NCBI GenBank assembly: GCA_963796205.1 | Contig: CAWCKR010000003.1 | Span: forward strand, 124,001 to 188,000 | Direction of reading: 5' to 3' | Origin: DATFTE01 sp963796205 | Lineage (GTDB): Bacteria; Acidobacteriota; Terriglobia; Terriglobales; Acidobacteriaceae | Length of the DNA stretch: 64,000 nt | In this document: piece after piece, positions 9,043 to 18,206 of the stretch | Layout: each line of letters opens with the position of its first letter | Numbering within the stretch: the stretch's first letter is position 1 | Translations under genes and position numbers: made by a program | The notes under the pieces: generated by a model | Told to the model about the DNA's origin: nothing | Seen by the model: the letters and a program-made list of their open reading frames with translations, nothing else | The model's database searches: none

Positions 9043-9070
9043 CGGAGGCTTCCGACGTTGGAAGCCTCCG
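9043..9070 (+). other. Perfect intergenic hairpin
   Basis: Eleven-base perfect stem (9043-9053 with 9060-9070; arms CGGAGGCTTCC and its complement) with loop GACGTT. It has no T tract. It lies between the oxidoreductase stop and the GGAGG ribosome-binding site of the next gene, so it may be an mRNA-stability or attenuation element rather than a terminator. Confidence 0.6.
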
Positions 9071-9086
9071 AGCACATGGAGGAACC

Positions 9087-9566
9087 ATGAAGACGATTTC
9101 AATTTTGATCGCTGCCGTAGTGCTCGTCACGAATGCAGCCGCGTCAAACGATCTTTTTATCGGCAGATGGATTCTTGACGTCCAGCACTCGAAATACCCC
9201 GCCGGGGCTTGCCCAAGAAGCATGGTTATCGAAATGGAGACGGCCGGCACGGGGATTCGCTACCACTCGGAAACCAGCTTCGCCAACGGCAGTAAAACTC
9301 AAGCCAATTACCGCGCCATGTACGACGGGCAACAGGCGGTGGTGATGGGAGCACGCGGGATGCTGCTGCCGGTATCGCTGAAGAAGATCGACCCACGTAC
9401 GGTGGTGGCCTCGTATGCCCGGCTTCTGCAAGTCGTCGCTACCAGCCGCAGGGTGGTGTCCGCGGATGGGCAGACAATGACGATTACGACAGTTTCGAAA
9501 GATTCGGCAGGCAAGAGTGTCACAACCATTGGTAGGTATAAAAGACAACGCGAGCAACAGCATTGA
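9087..9566 (+). CDS. Small secreted protein, function unknown
   Basis: 159 residues with a clear signal peptide ('ISILIAAVVLVTNAAAS', cleavage near residue 20). The mature part begins 'FIGRWILDVQHSKYP', a pattern seen in small acidobacterial secreted proteins with a beta-rich, lipocalin-like look. No catalytic residues are recognisable. The start ATG has GGAGG 4 bases upstream. It probably shares a transcript with the di-haem oxidoreductase gene. Its last 47 bases overlap the 3' end of the antisense PilZ gene, so the two genes converge. Confidence 0.7.
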   Translation: MKTISILIAAVVLVTNAAASNDLFIGRWILDVQHSKYPAGACPRSMVIEMETAGTGIRYHSETSFANGSKTQANYRAMYDGQQAVVMGARGMLLPVSLKKIDPRTVVASYARLLQVVATSRRVVSADGQTMTITTVSKDSAGKSVTTIGRYKRQREQQH

Positions 9567-9867
9567 GTTTTGCCCAAAGCCGAGACCCAACAGATTTCTC
9601 CCACGGGCATGGCTCCCCCTTGAGCCTCTGCACCGCAGCTTTGCCGTCGCGGACCCAGACAATTTTGAACTTGGCTTGACGGTTGACTGTTCGCAAAAGC
9701 AAGCCGTCGCCGCAACGCAAGTTGTGCTGGATTCCCGTAATCAGGGCGCCACTGAGGCTCAGACTTCTGGCGATGGCGTCCTGGGCGAAGAGTTCGCCAT
9801 GAGCGTCAATCCCAGCAATCCGTACCTCGACCTCGGCGGGGATACGAGGCTCTCGTCGTCGCTCCAT
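9520..9867 (-). CDS. PilZ-domain protein
   Basis: 115-residue cytoplasmic protein with PilZ character: an N-terminal arginine cluster ('RRREPR', giving RxxxR) and 'SLSLSGALI' in the position of the DxSxxG motif, with the first Asp replaced by Ser. The replacement may weaken c-di-GMP binding. I prefer the ATG at 9867, which puts the arginine motif at the N-terminus, over an upstream GTG at 9909. It is antisense to its neighbours and overlaps the preceding gene by 47 bases tail to tail. It is the second PilZ gene of the cassette between mreD and mrdA. Confidence 0.7.
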   Translation of the reverse strand: MERRREPRIPAEVEVRIAGIDAHGELFAQDAIARSLSLSGALITGIQHNLRCGDGLLLRTVNRQAKFKIVWVRDGKAAVQRLKGEPCPWEKSVGSRLWAKLNAVARVVFYTYQWL

Positions 9868-10066
9868 CTTAACGATGATGAACGAAACCGGCAGCCGCTT
9901 CAGTGACACAGCGTCGGCGCAGCGAATCCTGCATTACGAAAGTCATGCCCAGTCGATTCGTGTCCCGATTCTGCAAACATTTCCTGCACTTCAGCGGGGT
10001 ACAATGAGCTTTACTTCCCGAAAGGAAATTTCGACCTCAGAAGCGGCTCAGGCGATAGGGAGAAGT

Positions 10067-10101
10067 CCTGAAGCGTGAAGCCTGAGGCCCGAAGTCCGGT
10101 T
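10067..10101 (-). repeat. Heptameric array before mrdA start (CCTGAAG flavour)
   Basis: Units CCTGAAG, CGTGAAG, CCTGAGG, CCCGAAG and a degenerate TCCGGTT, ending 4 bases before the mrdA ATG. The flavour is the reverse complement of the array found after mreD (3575-3595). Confidence 0.75.
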
Positions 10102-10105
10102 TCCG

Positions 10106-12076
10106 ATGTTCGGTCGCGACGAAAAAGTTTCGCCCATCCGCCTCACCGCGGTGCAGTACATCATCCTGGTCATCTTCTTGATTCTGGCCTACGGATTATG
10201 GCGGCTGCAGGTGGTGCAGAGCGACTTCTACGCCTCGCTGGCGGAAAAAAATCGCGTGCGCAATGTTCCCATCCTCGCGCCGCGCGGCAAGATTCTCGAC
10301 CGCGAAGGCCGGATGATCGTCGATAACTATCCTTCGTTCACTGCGCTGCTGTTGCGCGATTCCACCCGCGACTTGATGGCGGACTCTGACCTGATCGCTC
10401 ATGGATTGCATATTGATCCCGACGAAATGCGCGAGCGCATCCGCAAGTTCGCCAGCATGCCGCAGTACCAGCCGATCTATCTGAAAGACGACATCACGCC
10501 CGACGAGTTGGCGTTCATCGAGTCCCACAAGAACGAGTTGCCGGAACTCGAAACCATCATGGCGCACCGGCGGTTGTATCCGCGCAATGGGTTCATGGCG
10601 CACTTGATTGGATACGTCGGCGAAGTCAGCGAGCAGATGCTCAACCAGCCGCGCTGGGAGTTCAATAATCCCGGGGACGTGGTAGGGCAGTCGGGAGTCG
10701 AACTGCAGTACAACGACATCCTGATGGGCAAGAATGGCTTTCGCCGCGCCATCGTGAACAGCAAAGGCAAAGAAGTCGGACGTCTCGACGAGACTCCCGC
10801 AGTGCCAGGCAAACAGCTCAAACTCACCGTGGATCTTGATCTGCAGATTGCCGCCGAGCAGGCACTCGAAGGAAAGAATGGCGCGGTGGTGGCGATGGAT
10901 CCGCGTAGCGGAGAGATTCTGGCGATGGTGAGTCGTCCGACGTTCGATCCCAATGACTTCGCAGTGCACATTTCGAAAGACGAGTGGAACCAACTCGTCA
11001 ACGATGAAAATCACCCCCTGCTGAACAAAGCCATTCAGGCGCAACTGGCGCCGGGATCGGTGTTCAAGATCATCATGGCCACGGCGGGCTTGCAGGAAGG
11101 CATTGCCGAAGACATGCATGTGACCTGCAACGGGGGCGCGACTTTCTACGGACGCTACTTCAAGTGCTGGGTGCTCGCCGAACATCGCACCCACGGCGTA
11201 GTCGAGATCAGCAAAGCGATTTACCAGTCCTGCGACGTGTTCTTCTATACCCTGGCGGAAAAGCTGGGGATCGACCGCATTGCGAAGTGGGCGACCATGT
11301 TGGGGCTGGGGCAAAAAACCGGAATCGATCTGCCACAAGAAGTCACGGGCGTTATGCCGTCGGAAGAATGGAAGATCCGCAATTTCAAGCAAAAGTGGTA
11401 CGCGGGCGAAACCATTTCGGTCGGCATCGGACAAGGCGCGGTGGCCACGACGCCCATCCAGTTGGCGCGCGCGATTGGCGGCATAGCCAGCGGTGGAACG
11501 CTGCACCGGCCGCATGTTGCGTTTCCCGAGCAGTTGCCGCCGGGCAACATTGTCCCTATCGCAAAAGATAACGGGGAAGTGAAGATCGAGATCGATCCCA
11601 AGAATTGGGAACTCATCACCAATGCCATGGCCGACGTCGTATCGCCTATAGGGACGGCAAACAGCGCGCACTTGCAAGGTATTGATTTCGCCGGCAAGAC
11701 GGGCAGCGCGCAGACGATTTCGAACGCGTTGAAAGCGAAGATCGCGAACGGTAAGACGAAATTCAAAGATAACGGCTGGTTCGTAGGAGTGGAGCCGCGA
11801 AGGAATCCCGAGATCGTGGTGTGCGCACTGTTAGAAGAAGGCGAGCACGGATATTTGGCCGCGCGCGTCGCTTCGCAAGTGATCAAAGCGTACGTGGAAA
11901 AGCAACGCCGCCAGCCAACAAAGATGGCCAAGAGCAAGGACCCGGCGGAGATGGGGGCAGTGTGGAGCGCGCCGAATCCGGATGGCGATCAGGAAACGTT
12001 GCATGCCGGCCGCTTCCCGGTCGATGCCGATAAGAAGCAGTTGCCGCTGGCAACCGCCGCGCCGGGAGTGGAGTAG
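10106..12076 (+). CDS. mrdA: Penicillin-binding protein 2, elongation transpeptidase
   Basis: Class B PBP that cross-links nascent peptidoglycan in the elongasome together with RodA. The 656 residues comprise an N-terminal membrane anchor (about 12-35), a dimerisation/pedestal domain (about 55-225) and the transpeptidase domain (about 245-610). Active-site motifs are visible: SxxK in 'APGSVFKI' (about residue 317), SxD in 'QSCDVFFY' (about 375) and KTG in 'FAGKTGSAQ' (about 530). The C-terminal tail of about 50 residues is charged and likely disordered. The array at 10067-10101 replaces a normal ribosome-binding site. TACAAT at 10000-10005 could be a -10 element, giving the gene its own promoter now that it is separated from mreBCD. 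Confidence 0.95.
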   Translation: MFGRDEKVSPIRLTAVQYIILVIFLILAYGLWRLQVVQSDFYASLAEKNRVRNVPILAPRGKILDREGRMIVDNYPSFTALLLRDSTRDLMADSDLIAHGLHIDPDEMRERIRKFASMPQYQPIYLKDDITPDELAFIESHKNELPELETIMAHRRLYPRNGFMAHLIGYVGEVSEQMLNQPRWEFNNPGDVVGQSGVELQYNDILMGKNGFRRAIVNSKGKEVGRLDETPAVPGKQLKLTVDLDLQIAAEQALEGKNGAVVAMDPRSGEILAMVSRPTFDPNDFAVHISKDEWNQLVNDENHPLLNKAIQAQLAPGSVFKIIMATAGLQEGIAEDMHVTCNGGATFYGRYFKCWVLAEHRTHGVVEISKAIYQSCDVFFYTLAEKLGIDRIAKWATMLGLGQKTGIDLPQEVTGVMPSEEWKIRNFKQKWYAGETISVGIGQGAVATTPIQLARAIGGIASGGTLHRPHVAFPEQLPPGNIVPIAKDNGEVKIEIDPKNWELITNAMADVVSPIGTANSAHLQGIDFAGKTGSAQTISNALKAKIANGKTKFKDNGWFVGVEPRRNPEIVVCALLEEGEHGYLAARVASQVIKAYVEKQRRQPTKMAKSKDPAEMGAVWSAPNPDGDQETLHAGRFPVDADKKQLPLATAAPGVE

Positions 12077-12092
12077 AAGTTCTTGTCATCTT

Positions 12093-12236
12093 GAGCGAAG
12101 TCATGAACCGCGAAGCGATTCATGAAGCAGTCGAAAGATCTCTAGCAGTACGCCGGCGACATGGAGCTAGGGGTGCTTCGACTGCGATGATTCGCCGCTT
12201 CGCGAGCGAATCATCTCCGCTCAGCATGACAGAGGA
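12093..12236. repeat. Palindromic GTCATC...GATGAC intergenic element
   Basis: Roughly 145 bases with imperfect terminal inverted repeats (TGTCATCTTGAGCGAAG against the complement of CTCCGCTCAGCATGACA) and inner complementary blocks built around GCAGTCGAA. It has no coding potential. Related elements occur at 16674-16865, 27598-27720 and 40917-41027. It lies in the mrdA-rodA spacer. Confidence 0.65.
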
Positions 12237-12251
12237 TTGGGTTTTGCTTTT

Positions 12252-12285
12252 GACCAACGACCAACGACGAACGACCAACGACTAA
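12252..12285 (-). repeat. Heptameric array before rodA start (GACCAAC flavour)
   Basis: Units GACCAAC, GACCAAC, GACGAAC, GACCAAC, GACTAA, running directly into the ATG of rodA. No Shine-Dalgarno sequence remains. Confidence 0.85.
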
Positions 12286-13372
12286 ATGTCCCGATACGTA
12301 TCATTCCGCGACTTCGACTGGGTGCTGTTCATCTTTGTGCTGCTTATTTGTGGCGTGGGAGTGGTTCAGATTCACAGCGCTACCGAGCACACCAAGTTCG
12401 CCGGCGCTCACATCAAGCAGATTTACTGGGTGGTTGCTGGAGTGGCAGCCATGTTTCTGGTCAGCCTGCTCAATTACCAGGCGGTGCTTGATCAGGTGCA
12501 CTGGATGTACATTGCCTCGATCGCCTCGCTCGTGTCCGTAATGATCTTTGGACAGAAGTACTTAGGGGCGCGGCGATGGATCAAACTGCCCGGCGGTCAG
12601 CACTTTCAGCCGTCCGAATGGGTGAAATTGATCCTGATTCTCGCGGTGGCGAAGTATTTCGCCGACCTGCACCAGAAGGAACTGTCGTGGCCGGACTTCT
12701 TCAAAGCCGGGGCGATTGTCGGCATTCCCATGCTTATGGTGTTGAGGCAGCCGGACTTAGGGACGGCCTTGACCTATCTTCCCATCGCCATCATGGGCCT
12801 GTTTCTGGGGGGATTGCACTGGAAACAGGCTGCGATCGTCGTCCTTGCGGGCGGGCTTGATGATGCCGCTAGCGTGGCATGTTTTGAAGCCTTACCAGCG
12901 CGAGCGGTTGGTGAGTTTCATGGAGCCGGAAGCGGACAGTCAAGGTTCCGGCTATCAGGTGATTCAATCTTTAATTGCAGTAGGTTCGGGGGGGATCTGG
13001 GGCAGTGCGGAAGGGTCGCAAACGCACCTGGCTTTTCTTCCAGTGCCGCAAACTGATTTCATTTTTGCGGCTTTATCGGAGGAGCATGGATTTGTGGGCG
13101 CGCTGGGAGTATTGCTGCTATACTTCATCGTGCTGATGCGTTTGACTCAGAACGCTCAAACAGCGCCCGACCGCGCTGGAACGTTCGTGGTGATGGGTGT
13201 GGTGGCTGTGCTTAGCTTCCACATACTGGTCAACGTCGGCATGGTGGTCGGTTTTATGCCGGTCACAGGAATTCCCCTGCCATTAATGAGTTACGGCGGG
13301 TCTTCGGTCCTGTTCATGTTTCTAGCGCTGGGCATTGTCATGAATGTCAGGATGCGCCGCTTCGTGAATTAG
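12286..13372 (+). CDS. rodA: RodA, SEDS peptidoglycan polymerase (one frameshift)
   Basis: Polytopic glycosyltransferase that polymerises lipid II in the elongasome with PBP2. The N-terminal half ('LGARRWIKLPGGQHFQPSEW', 'RQPDLGTALTYLP') and C-terminal half ('QTDFIFAALSEEHGF', 'GIPLPLMSYGGSS') are both intact but lie in two frames. Joining them around 12847-12856, by removing one G from a G-rich run (the GGGCGGGC run), gives a normal RodA of about 361 residues. An extra base from sequencing is the simplest explanation, since the gene is normally essential for rod shape. It lies downstream of mrdA; the heptamer array at 12252-12285 abuts its start. The long rng leader follows it. Confidence 0.9.
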
Positions 13373-13756
13373 CAGGAAGAAGAAGGCAGGGAGGCTGGCC
13401 GCACTTGCCATACGCGGCTAAACCAAGATTACGATCACCCTCGCGTTAAGAGGGTATTTACCGGCTGAGGCAACGGAGGCCGGACAGGATTGAAGCTAAG
13501 GCGGCAACGGGCGGGTAACGGCCCCCTCGGATCCAGGAGGATCGGAGAGAGCGGTCACAAACCTCGTTGAGCGCACACTGCGATAAGTGGAAAAGATTCC
13601 TAAGCTTGTACGACGAAGCAGGTCGCGGAGGGAACTCCGAGGCCCCAGTCGTGCCCTACCCGGGCGAGCTATCGCTGGCGTCAGTCCTTCCTGTCTTGCA
13701 CTGTCTCCGATCCGGTGAATTCCGCGGCCGTGGAACGGCCCGGAACCGGAGTATCA
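13373..13756 (+). promoter_or_regulatory. Long structured leader upstream of rng
   Basis: 384 bases without a credible gene. It is rich in potential helices: ACCCTC/GAGGGT at 13437-13442 and 13450-13455; CCGGC/GCCGG at 13461-13465 and 13479-13483; a 9-base arm pair with one mismatch closing an AGGA tetraloop at 13526-13547; and a nested GC-rich hairpin at about 13706-13749 containing GGCCGT/ACGGCC and CTCC/GGAG just before the start codon. By analogy with E. coli rne, whose 5' UTR mediates autoregulation, this could be an autoregulatory leader. No known riboswitch consensus was recognised. Confidence 0.5.
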
Positions 13757-16576
13757 ATGACAAGAGAATTGTTTGTGTCTTCCACCCCGCACGAAACCAA
13801 AGTGGGGTTGGTTGAAGACGACCTGCTCGCGGAAATCTACCTCGAGCGCGAAAACGAATACACCCTGGCGGGATCCATCTACAAAGGACGAGTGACGCGC
13901 GTGCTTCCCGGCATGCAATCGGCCTTCGTTGACATCGGATTGGAACGAGATGCCTTCCTTTACGTTTCCGACTTCATGGAAGTGGAAGAAGGCGACGAGG
14001 TCGAAGAGATACCCACCAACCGGCCGGTGATGACCGAGCCCAGATCCGAACAACGATCAGAACAAAGATCGGAGCCGAGGTCAGAACAACGATCAGAGCA
14101 GCGATCCGAGCGACCGCAGCAGACGGCGCAGCCCGTCGCGGGGGCAGGGCAGTCGCTGGTGATTGAAGGACCAGACTTCCCCGAAGAGGGCGATGCCGCA
14201 ACGGAAGAACAGGCCGAGGCAGCGCCCGGAAATACGGAAAGCGGTGGAGAGCAACAGGAAGAGCGCGGAGGCAACTGGCGCAATCGCCGCCGTCGTCGCG
14301 GACGCCGCGGCGAGCGCATGCCGGAGTCGAAGTTTGCGCGTCCCGCAGAACCGCAGCGCGACGCGGCGCGCACGGAGCGGCCCGAGCGTAATGAGCGTCC
14401 AGAACGAAGCGAGCGGCCAGAGCGGAGTGATCGCGGAGATCGCGGAGATTACGGACCGCCCCCGGGATATCAGCCGATGCTGCTGCCCGGCGAATCGATT
14501 TCAAAGTACACGCGCATGGCGCAAAAGGCAGCGGCACCGGCGCAGTACGGCGCACAAGGTCAAGCGACTGGAACGCAAGCCGCGCGAGTACCGGCGGTGG
14601 CCGAGAATTTTCCGGAAGATGAGCCTCTATTCGCCAAGCCCCAGGAGCAGGTCGCGTCAGCGGTTGAGAGCCATACGGTATTGCCGGCTGCAGCCGAGGT
14701 CCAGGAAGAGTCACGCAATGAGGCGTGGGACCGCGAGCAGAAGCGGCTTCACGAGATGAATGTCGCCGCAGTCTTTGGCGGCAGCGAAGTCACCGAAGAG
14801 GATGACGATCAGACGGAAGAAGTGCTGACCGCGATTCCGGAAATTTCGGATCGTGCGCCGGAAGCACCTGCAGCTTCCATCCGGCTTCTTCAGGAACCAT
14901 GGAAGAAGAGGAGATCGAAGAGGAAGAAGCGGATCTCGCGCACTACGCTGAAGATCACGAGGAAGAGGACGCTTTCGAGGAATTGGAAGAAGAGACTCGC
15001 GCAGCGGAAGATTACCGGGAAAATTCGGGGGATGATATTGCCGTATCCGCGGAATCCGCAGTCGAAGGAACAGCCACAACCGAACCGCTAGTAGACGGCG
15101 TGGAACTGGATGAGGCTGCCGCCGAGGCAGAGGCGGAAGAAGAAGAGGAAGCCGAGATTGAAGAAGCGCAAGCGGAAGCCGAAGCGCTGCTGGACGCGGA
15201 AGCACGTGGCAATGGTTCGGTCGACGCTCGCGTGGAAGTGAGAGCGCCGGCGGCGACTGCGGGCTATACGCAGCGCGCGGGGCGTCCGGCATTTGATCGT
15301 CGAGGCGGAGGTGGAGGGCAGCGCGGACGCCGCGGTGGACGCCGCTTCCAGCGCCAGCGCGCACCGCAACCAGTCCCACAAATCAGCGACCTTTTGAAAG
15401 AAGGACAGGAAGTGCTGGTCCAGATTGCCAAAGAACCGATTGGCAAGAAGGGCGCCCGCATCACCAGCCACATCGCTTTGCCGGGACGCTTCCTGGTCTA
15501 CATGCCGACCGTGAATCACACCGGCGTGTCGCGGAAGATTTCTTCAGAAGAAGAGCGGCAGCGGCTGAAGCGCATCATCCTGAGCGAACGCGAGAACGGA
15601 CATGGCGGCTTCATCGTCCGCACCGCAGCGCAAGGGGCGAACGAAGAAGAACTGCGAGCCGACATCCGCTTCCTGAAAGGGCTTATGGAATGAAATCAAG
15701 AGCCGCTCCGAGAATGGCAAGGCTCCGGCGCTGATCTATCACGATCTGAACGTAGTCGAGCGCGTGTTGCGCGACCAGGTCACGTCAGACTTTTCGGCGA
15801 TCTGGGTTGACAACGAACAGGAGTATGAACGCATCCTGCGTTTCGCCAACCGCTTCCAGCCCGCATTGGTTCGGCGAGTGAAGCTTTATACCAAAGAGAC
15901 TCCTCTGTTCGAGCAGTTCGGTTTGAGAGATGAAATCGATAAAGCGCTCAAGTCGAAAGTCTGGCTGAAGAGCGGTGGATACATCGTGATCAATCAGACC
16001 GAGGCGCTGGTGGCGATCGATGTCAACACCGGAAAGTACGTCGGCAAGACTTCGCGCCTCGAAGACACGATCGTCAAAACCAATGTCGATGCCATCAAGG
16101 AAATTGTGCGGCAGATTCGGCTGCGCGATCTGGGCGGCATCATCATCATTGACTTCATCGATATGGACGAGCGGCGTAACCGTCAGAAAGTCATGCAGGC
16201 TCTCGAAGAGGCGCTGCGCAGCGATCGGGCTCCGTCGAAGGTTCTGCAGTTTAACGACTTCGGCCTGGTGGCGATTACCCGCAAGCGGGTGAAGCAGTCG
16301 CTCGAGCGCACGATTGGATCGCCATGTCCGTATTGCCAGTCCACCGGATTCGTGAAATCGGTGACCACGGTATGCAACGAAATCTATCTTGAGATGCGGA
16401 AGATCGCGAAGCATCTGGAACATTCGGACGTGATGCTGAGGGTGAATCCCGAGGTGGCCAAGGTGCTGAAAGCCAACAATGGCAAGGCCTTGATCGAGAT
16501 GGAAGAGATGACCAAGAAGACCGTGATTGTGAAGAGCGATCCGGCGCTGCACCAGGAGCAGTTTGATATTACCTAG
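13757..16576 (+). CDS. rng: Ribonuclease E/G with large charged insertion (two frameshifts)
   Basis: Endoribonuclease of the RNase E/G family, acting in mRNA turnover and rRNA processing. The start 'MTRELFVSSTPHETKV' and S1-domain stretch 'GSIYKGRVTRVLPGMQSAFVDIG' are typical. At about residue 85 the S1 region is interrupted by an insertion of roughly 450 residues that is rich in Glu, Arg and Gln, including six RSEQ/RSEP-type units. The S1 part then resumes ('GQEVLVQIAKEPIGKKGARI'). The catalytic core follows with 'AIDVNTGKYVG' and 'IIIDFIDMDERR' (metal-binding Asp), and the Zn-link 'CPYC'. Frames change near 14875-14885 and 15682-15690; both look like single-base indels. The start ATG at 13757 has GGAG 7 bases upstream. 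Confidence 0.88.
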
Positions 16577-16607
16577 CTGTCAGCTATCAGCTATCAGCTC
16601 TCAGTAA
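16573..16607 (+). repeat. Heptameric array containing the rng stop codon (TCAGCTA flavour)
   Basis: Five 7-base units: CTAGCTG, TCAGCTA, TCAGCTA, TCAGCTC, TCAGTAA. The first unit contains the TAG stop of rng. The final unit TCAGTAA is identical to the last unit of the arrays at 49013-49047 and 51154-51188. Confidence 0.85.
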
Positions 16608-16609
16608 AG

Positions 16610-16637
16610 GCCGGGCTTCGCGCCCGGCTTTTGCTTT
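16610..16637 (+). terminator. Rho-independent terminator of rng
   Basis: Seven-base GC stem GCCGGGC / GCCCGGC (16610-16616 and 16622-16628) with a 5-base loop, followed by TTTTGCTTTTG. It is located 34 bases after the rng stop codon. Confidence 0.8.
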
Positions 16638-16673
16638 TGTATCAGACCGGCACTTCAGCAACAAACAAAATTG

Positions 16674-16865
16674 ACGTCATCCCGAACAGAGTGAGGGATC
16701 TGGCGAGGATCGTAGAGACGTTGACGTCGAGCACAACAAATCTCTTCGTCGCCTGCGTCGACTCAGATGACGGTTTTAAACTGTATGACGTCATCCCGAG
16801 CGCGCAGCGAGGGATCTGGCGGGGTGAGGATTGGTCTCCGCACCAAATCCTTCGCCGCTTGAAAC
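16674..16865. repeat. Two tandem GTCATCC palindromic elements
   Basis: Two copies of the left end (GACGTCATCCCGA...GAGGGATCTGGCG) begin near 16674 and 16790. The first closes with a complementary right end (ACTCAGATGACGG, near 16760). The second has a partial right half (AAATCCTTCGCCGC). No gene is seen between 16577 and 16917; this element, the terminator and the heptamer array fill most of it. Confidence 0.6.
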
Positions 16866-16917
16866 TTGCTCAGAGCGATATCGCATGGAATAGACGCGCC
16901 TAAGCGCCGGATGTCAC

Positions 16918-17490
16918 CTACGGTTCGTAGACGGAACTGCCGTAGCCTTGTTGACGCGCGGCGTCTTGCATCTCGGATAGCTTTTTCTGTGCAGTATCGA
17001 GTTGCCCCTTCATCTGTTCGGCTTCCTGCTGCTTTTGTTTCTGCTTTTCGTTCCACTCGACGCATCCGGCGACGCAGTTTCCCGGAGCGAACTGGATGGA
17101 CTTGTTGAGGTCATCGATATTTTTCTGCAGGGCATCAACCACGCTCTTCTGCGCTTGAATTTTGGATTTCCATTCGTCGGCCGACAACTTTCCTGCCGGC
17201 GTGGAGGGGGCGGAATCAGAATCCGCATGATCTTTGGTCTCGGAAGTCGCGGAAGCCATGTCGGACGTGGTCTGTTGCGGCATTTCGTCTTCGGTGATGA
17301 CTCGAGCGGGCTTGATTGCGGCGGGCTTCGCTTGAGGGTCGCCACTCTGAGCGTCTTTCGCCTGCTGTTTTTTCTGCCGCGCCTGCCGCGCAACATCGCC
17401 TAACGACGGCTGGTCTTGCGCGTATCCGGTAGCAGCGAGCAGCGCGGCTCCAGCGAGCACGAGGAGACAGATTCGAACTCGATTTTGCAT
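16918..17490 (-). CDS. Secreted coiled-coil protein, function unknown
   Basis: 190 residues with a Sec signal peptide ('ICLLVLAGAALLAATGYAQ', cleavage near residue 24). A lysine/glutamine-rich region ('ARQARQKKQQAKDAQ') and a disordered acidic segment come next. The C-terminal half (about 105-180) is a predicted coiled coil ('VVDALQKNIDDLNKSIQ', 'QMKGQLDTAQKKLSEMQ') interrupted by 'CVAGC', two cysteines that could form a disulfide in the periplasm. Similar short periplasmic coiled-coil proteins are common in acidobacteria without assigned function. It is a lone gene on the minus strand. Confidence 0.7.
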   Translation of the reverse strand: MQNRVRICLLVLAGAALLAATGYAQDQPSLGDVARQARQKKQQAKDAQSGDPQAKPAAIKPARVITEDEMPQQTTSDMASATSETKDHADSDSAPSTPAGKLSADEWKSKIQAQKSVVDALQKNIDDLNKSIQFAPGNCVAGCVEWNEKQKQKQQEAEQMKGQLDTAQKKLSEMQDAARQQGYGSSVYEP

Positions 17491-17640
17491 GGGAACTCCC
17501 TTGCGGACGTTTGAGGGAGGCGGTCAGGGAAAGGATATCCGGGAAGGCGCGGGGGACGGAGGTTACGTTAGTGCAGAGGCGGGTGGCGAGAACCATGGTC
17601 AGTGGAATCACTGGTTTCGTCAAATGCCCCGACCACAGGT

Positions 17641-17982
17641 TCAGGGAATACCGCTCTGAGTGCCTATTTTCGATGCCTCGATCGATCTCGCGTAGCGACC
17701 AGTGCCACGGGCATCCGGGATGATGTGTCGGAACAGGTAGACAAGCTTGAACCATCCGGAGGTCTCCAGCAAGATAAGTCCGCCCCACAGATCGCTGTGT
17801 CGCCCTCGATAGCGCTGTTTCCAATGCCATATTGTCACCAGCACCAAGTAGATCATACCTGGTAGAACGAGCAATACGGCCACGACGAAAAGTCCCGCAA
17901 AAACCGTTTGGTTAGTTACGAAGATGCAGGGCAGTGCAATGAGAAGACCAAGCAGCGCCGCAACCCCAAGTTGCCGCAGCAA
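17641..17982 (-). CDS. Small membrane protein, function unknown
   Basis: 113 residues with two strong hydrophobic helices (about 5-22 and 28-50) followed by a basic, soluble C-terminal part with tryptophans ('TIWHWKQRYRGRH'). The start is a TTG at 17982; GAGG six bases upstream makes this the best initiation site. No domain was recognised. It sits alone on the minus strand between the coiled-coil gene and the quinoprotein remnant. Confidence 0.5.
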   Translation of the reverse strand: MLRQLGVAALLGLLIALPCIFVTNQTVFAGLFVVAVLLVLPGMIYLVLVTIWHWKQRYRGRHSDLWGGLILLETSGWFKLVYLFRHIIPDARGTGRYARSIEASKIGTQSGIP

Positions 17983-18206
17983 TTGAAACCTCGATTCCAG
18001 AGTGTTTCGCTCATGCGCGTTACTTTATTACAGTTTCAGCGTTCCGTCAGTTCTGGTCCAAACAAGGTGAGTAACATCGCCATTACCCTCCTCATCATTC
18101 CCGAGAAGCCCCCCTCCTTTGTTAGCCCCGCCCCTTCCTCGCTCGTCTCTCCAGCTACGCTCTTTTCTGCACCCCGGGGAATTCCTTACCATTGAGGTCC
18201 ACACGG

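Noticed and set aside
10196..11677. Long open frame on the minus strand opposite mrdA (about 490 codons)
   Set aside because: Composition (His/Arg/Asp-rich) is that of an antisense shadow; the plus strand encodes PBP2 with all active-site motifs.
13567..13815. Short open frames in the rng leader
   Set aside because: No ribosome-binding site or protein-like composition; they overlap the RNase start in another frame.
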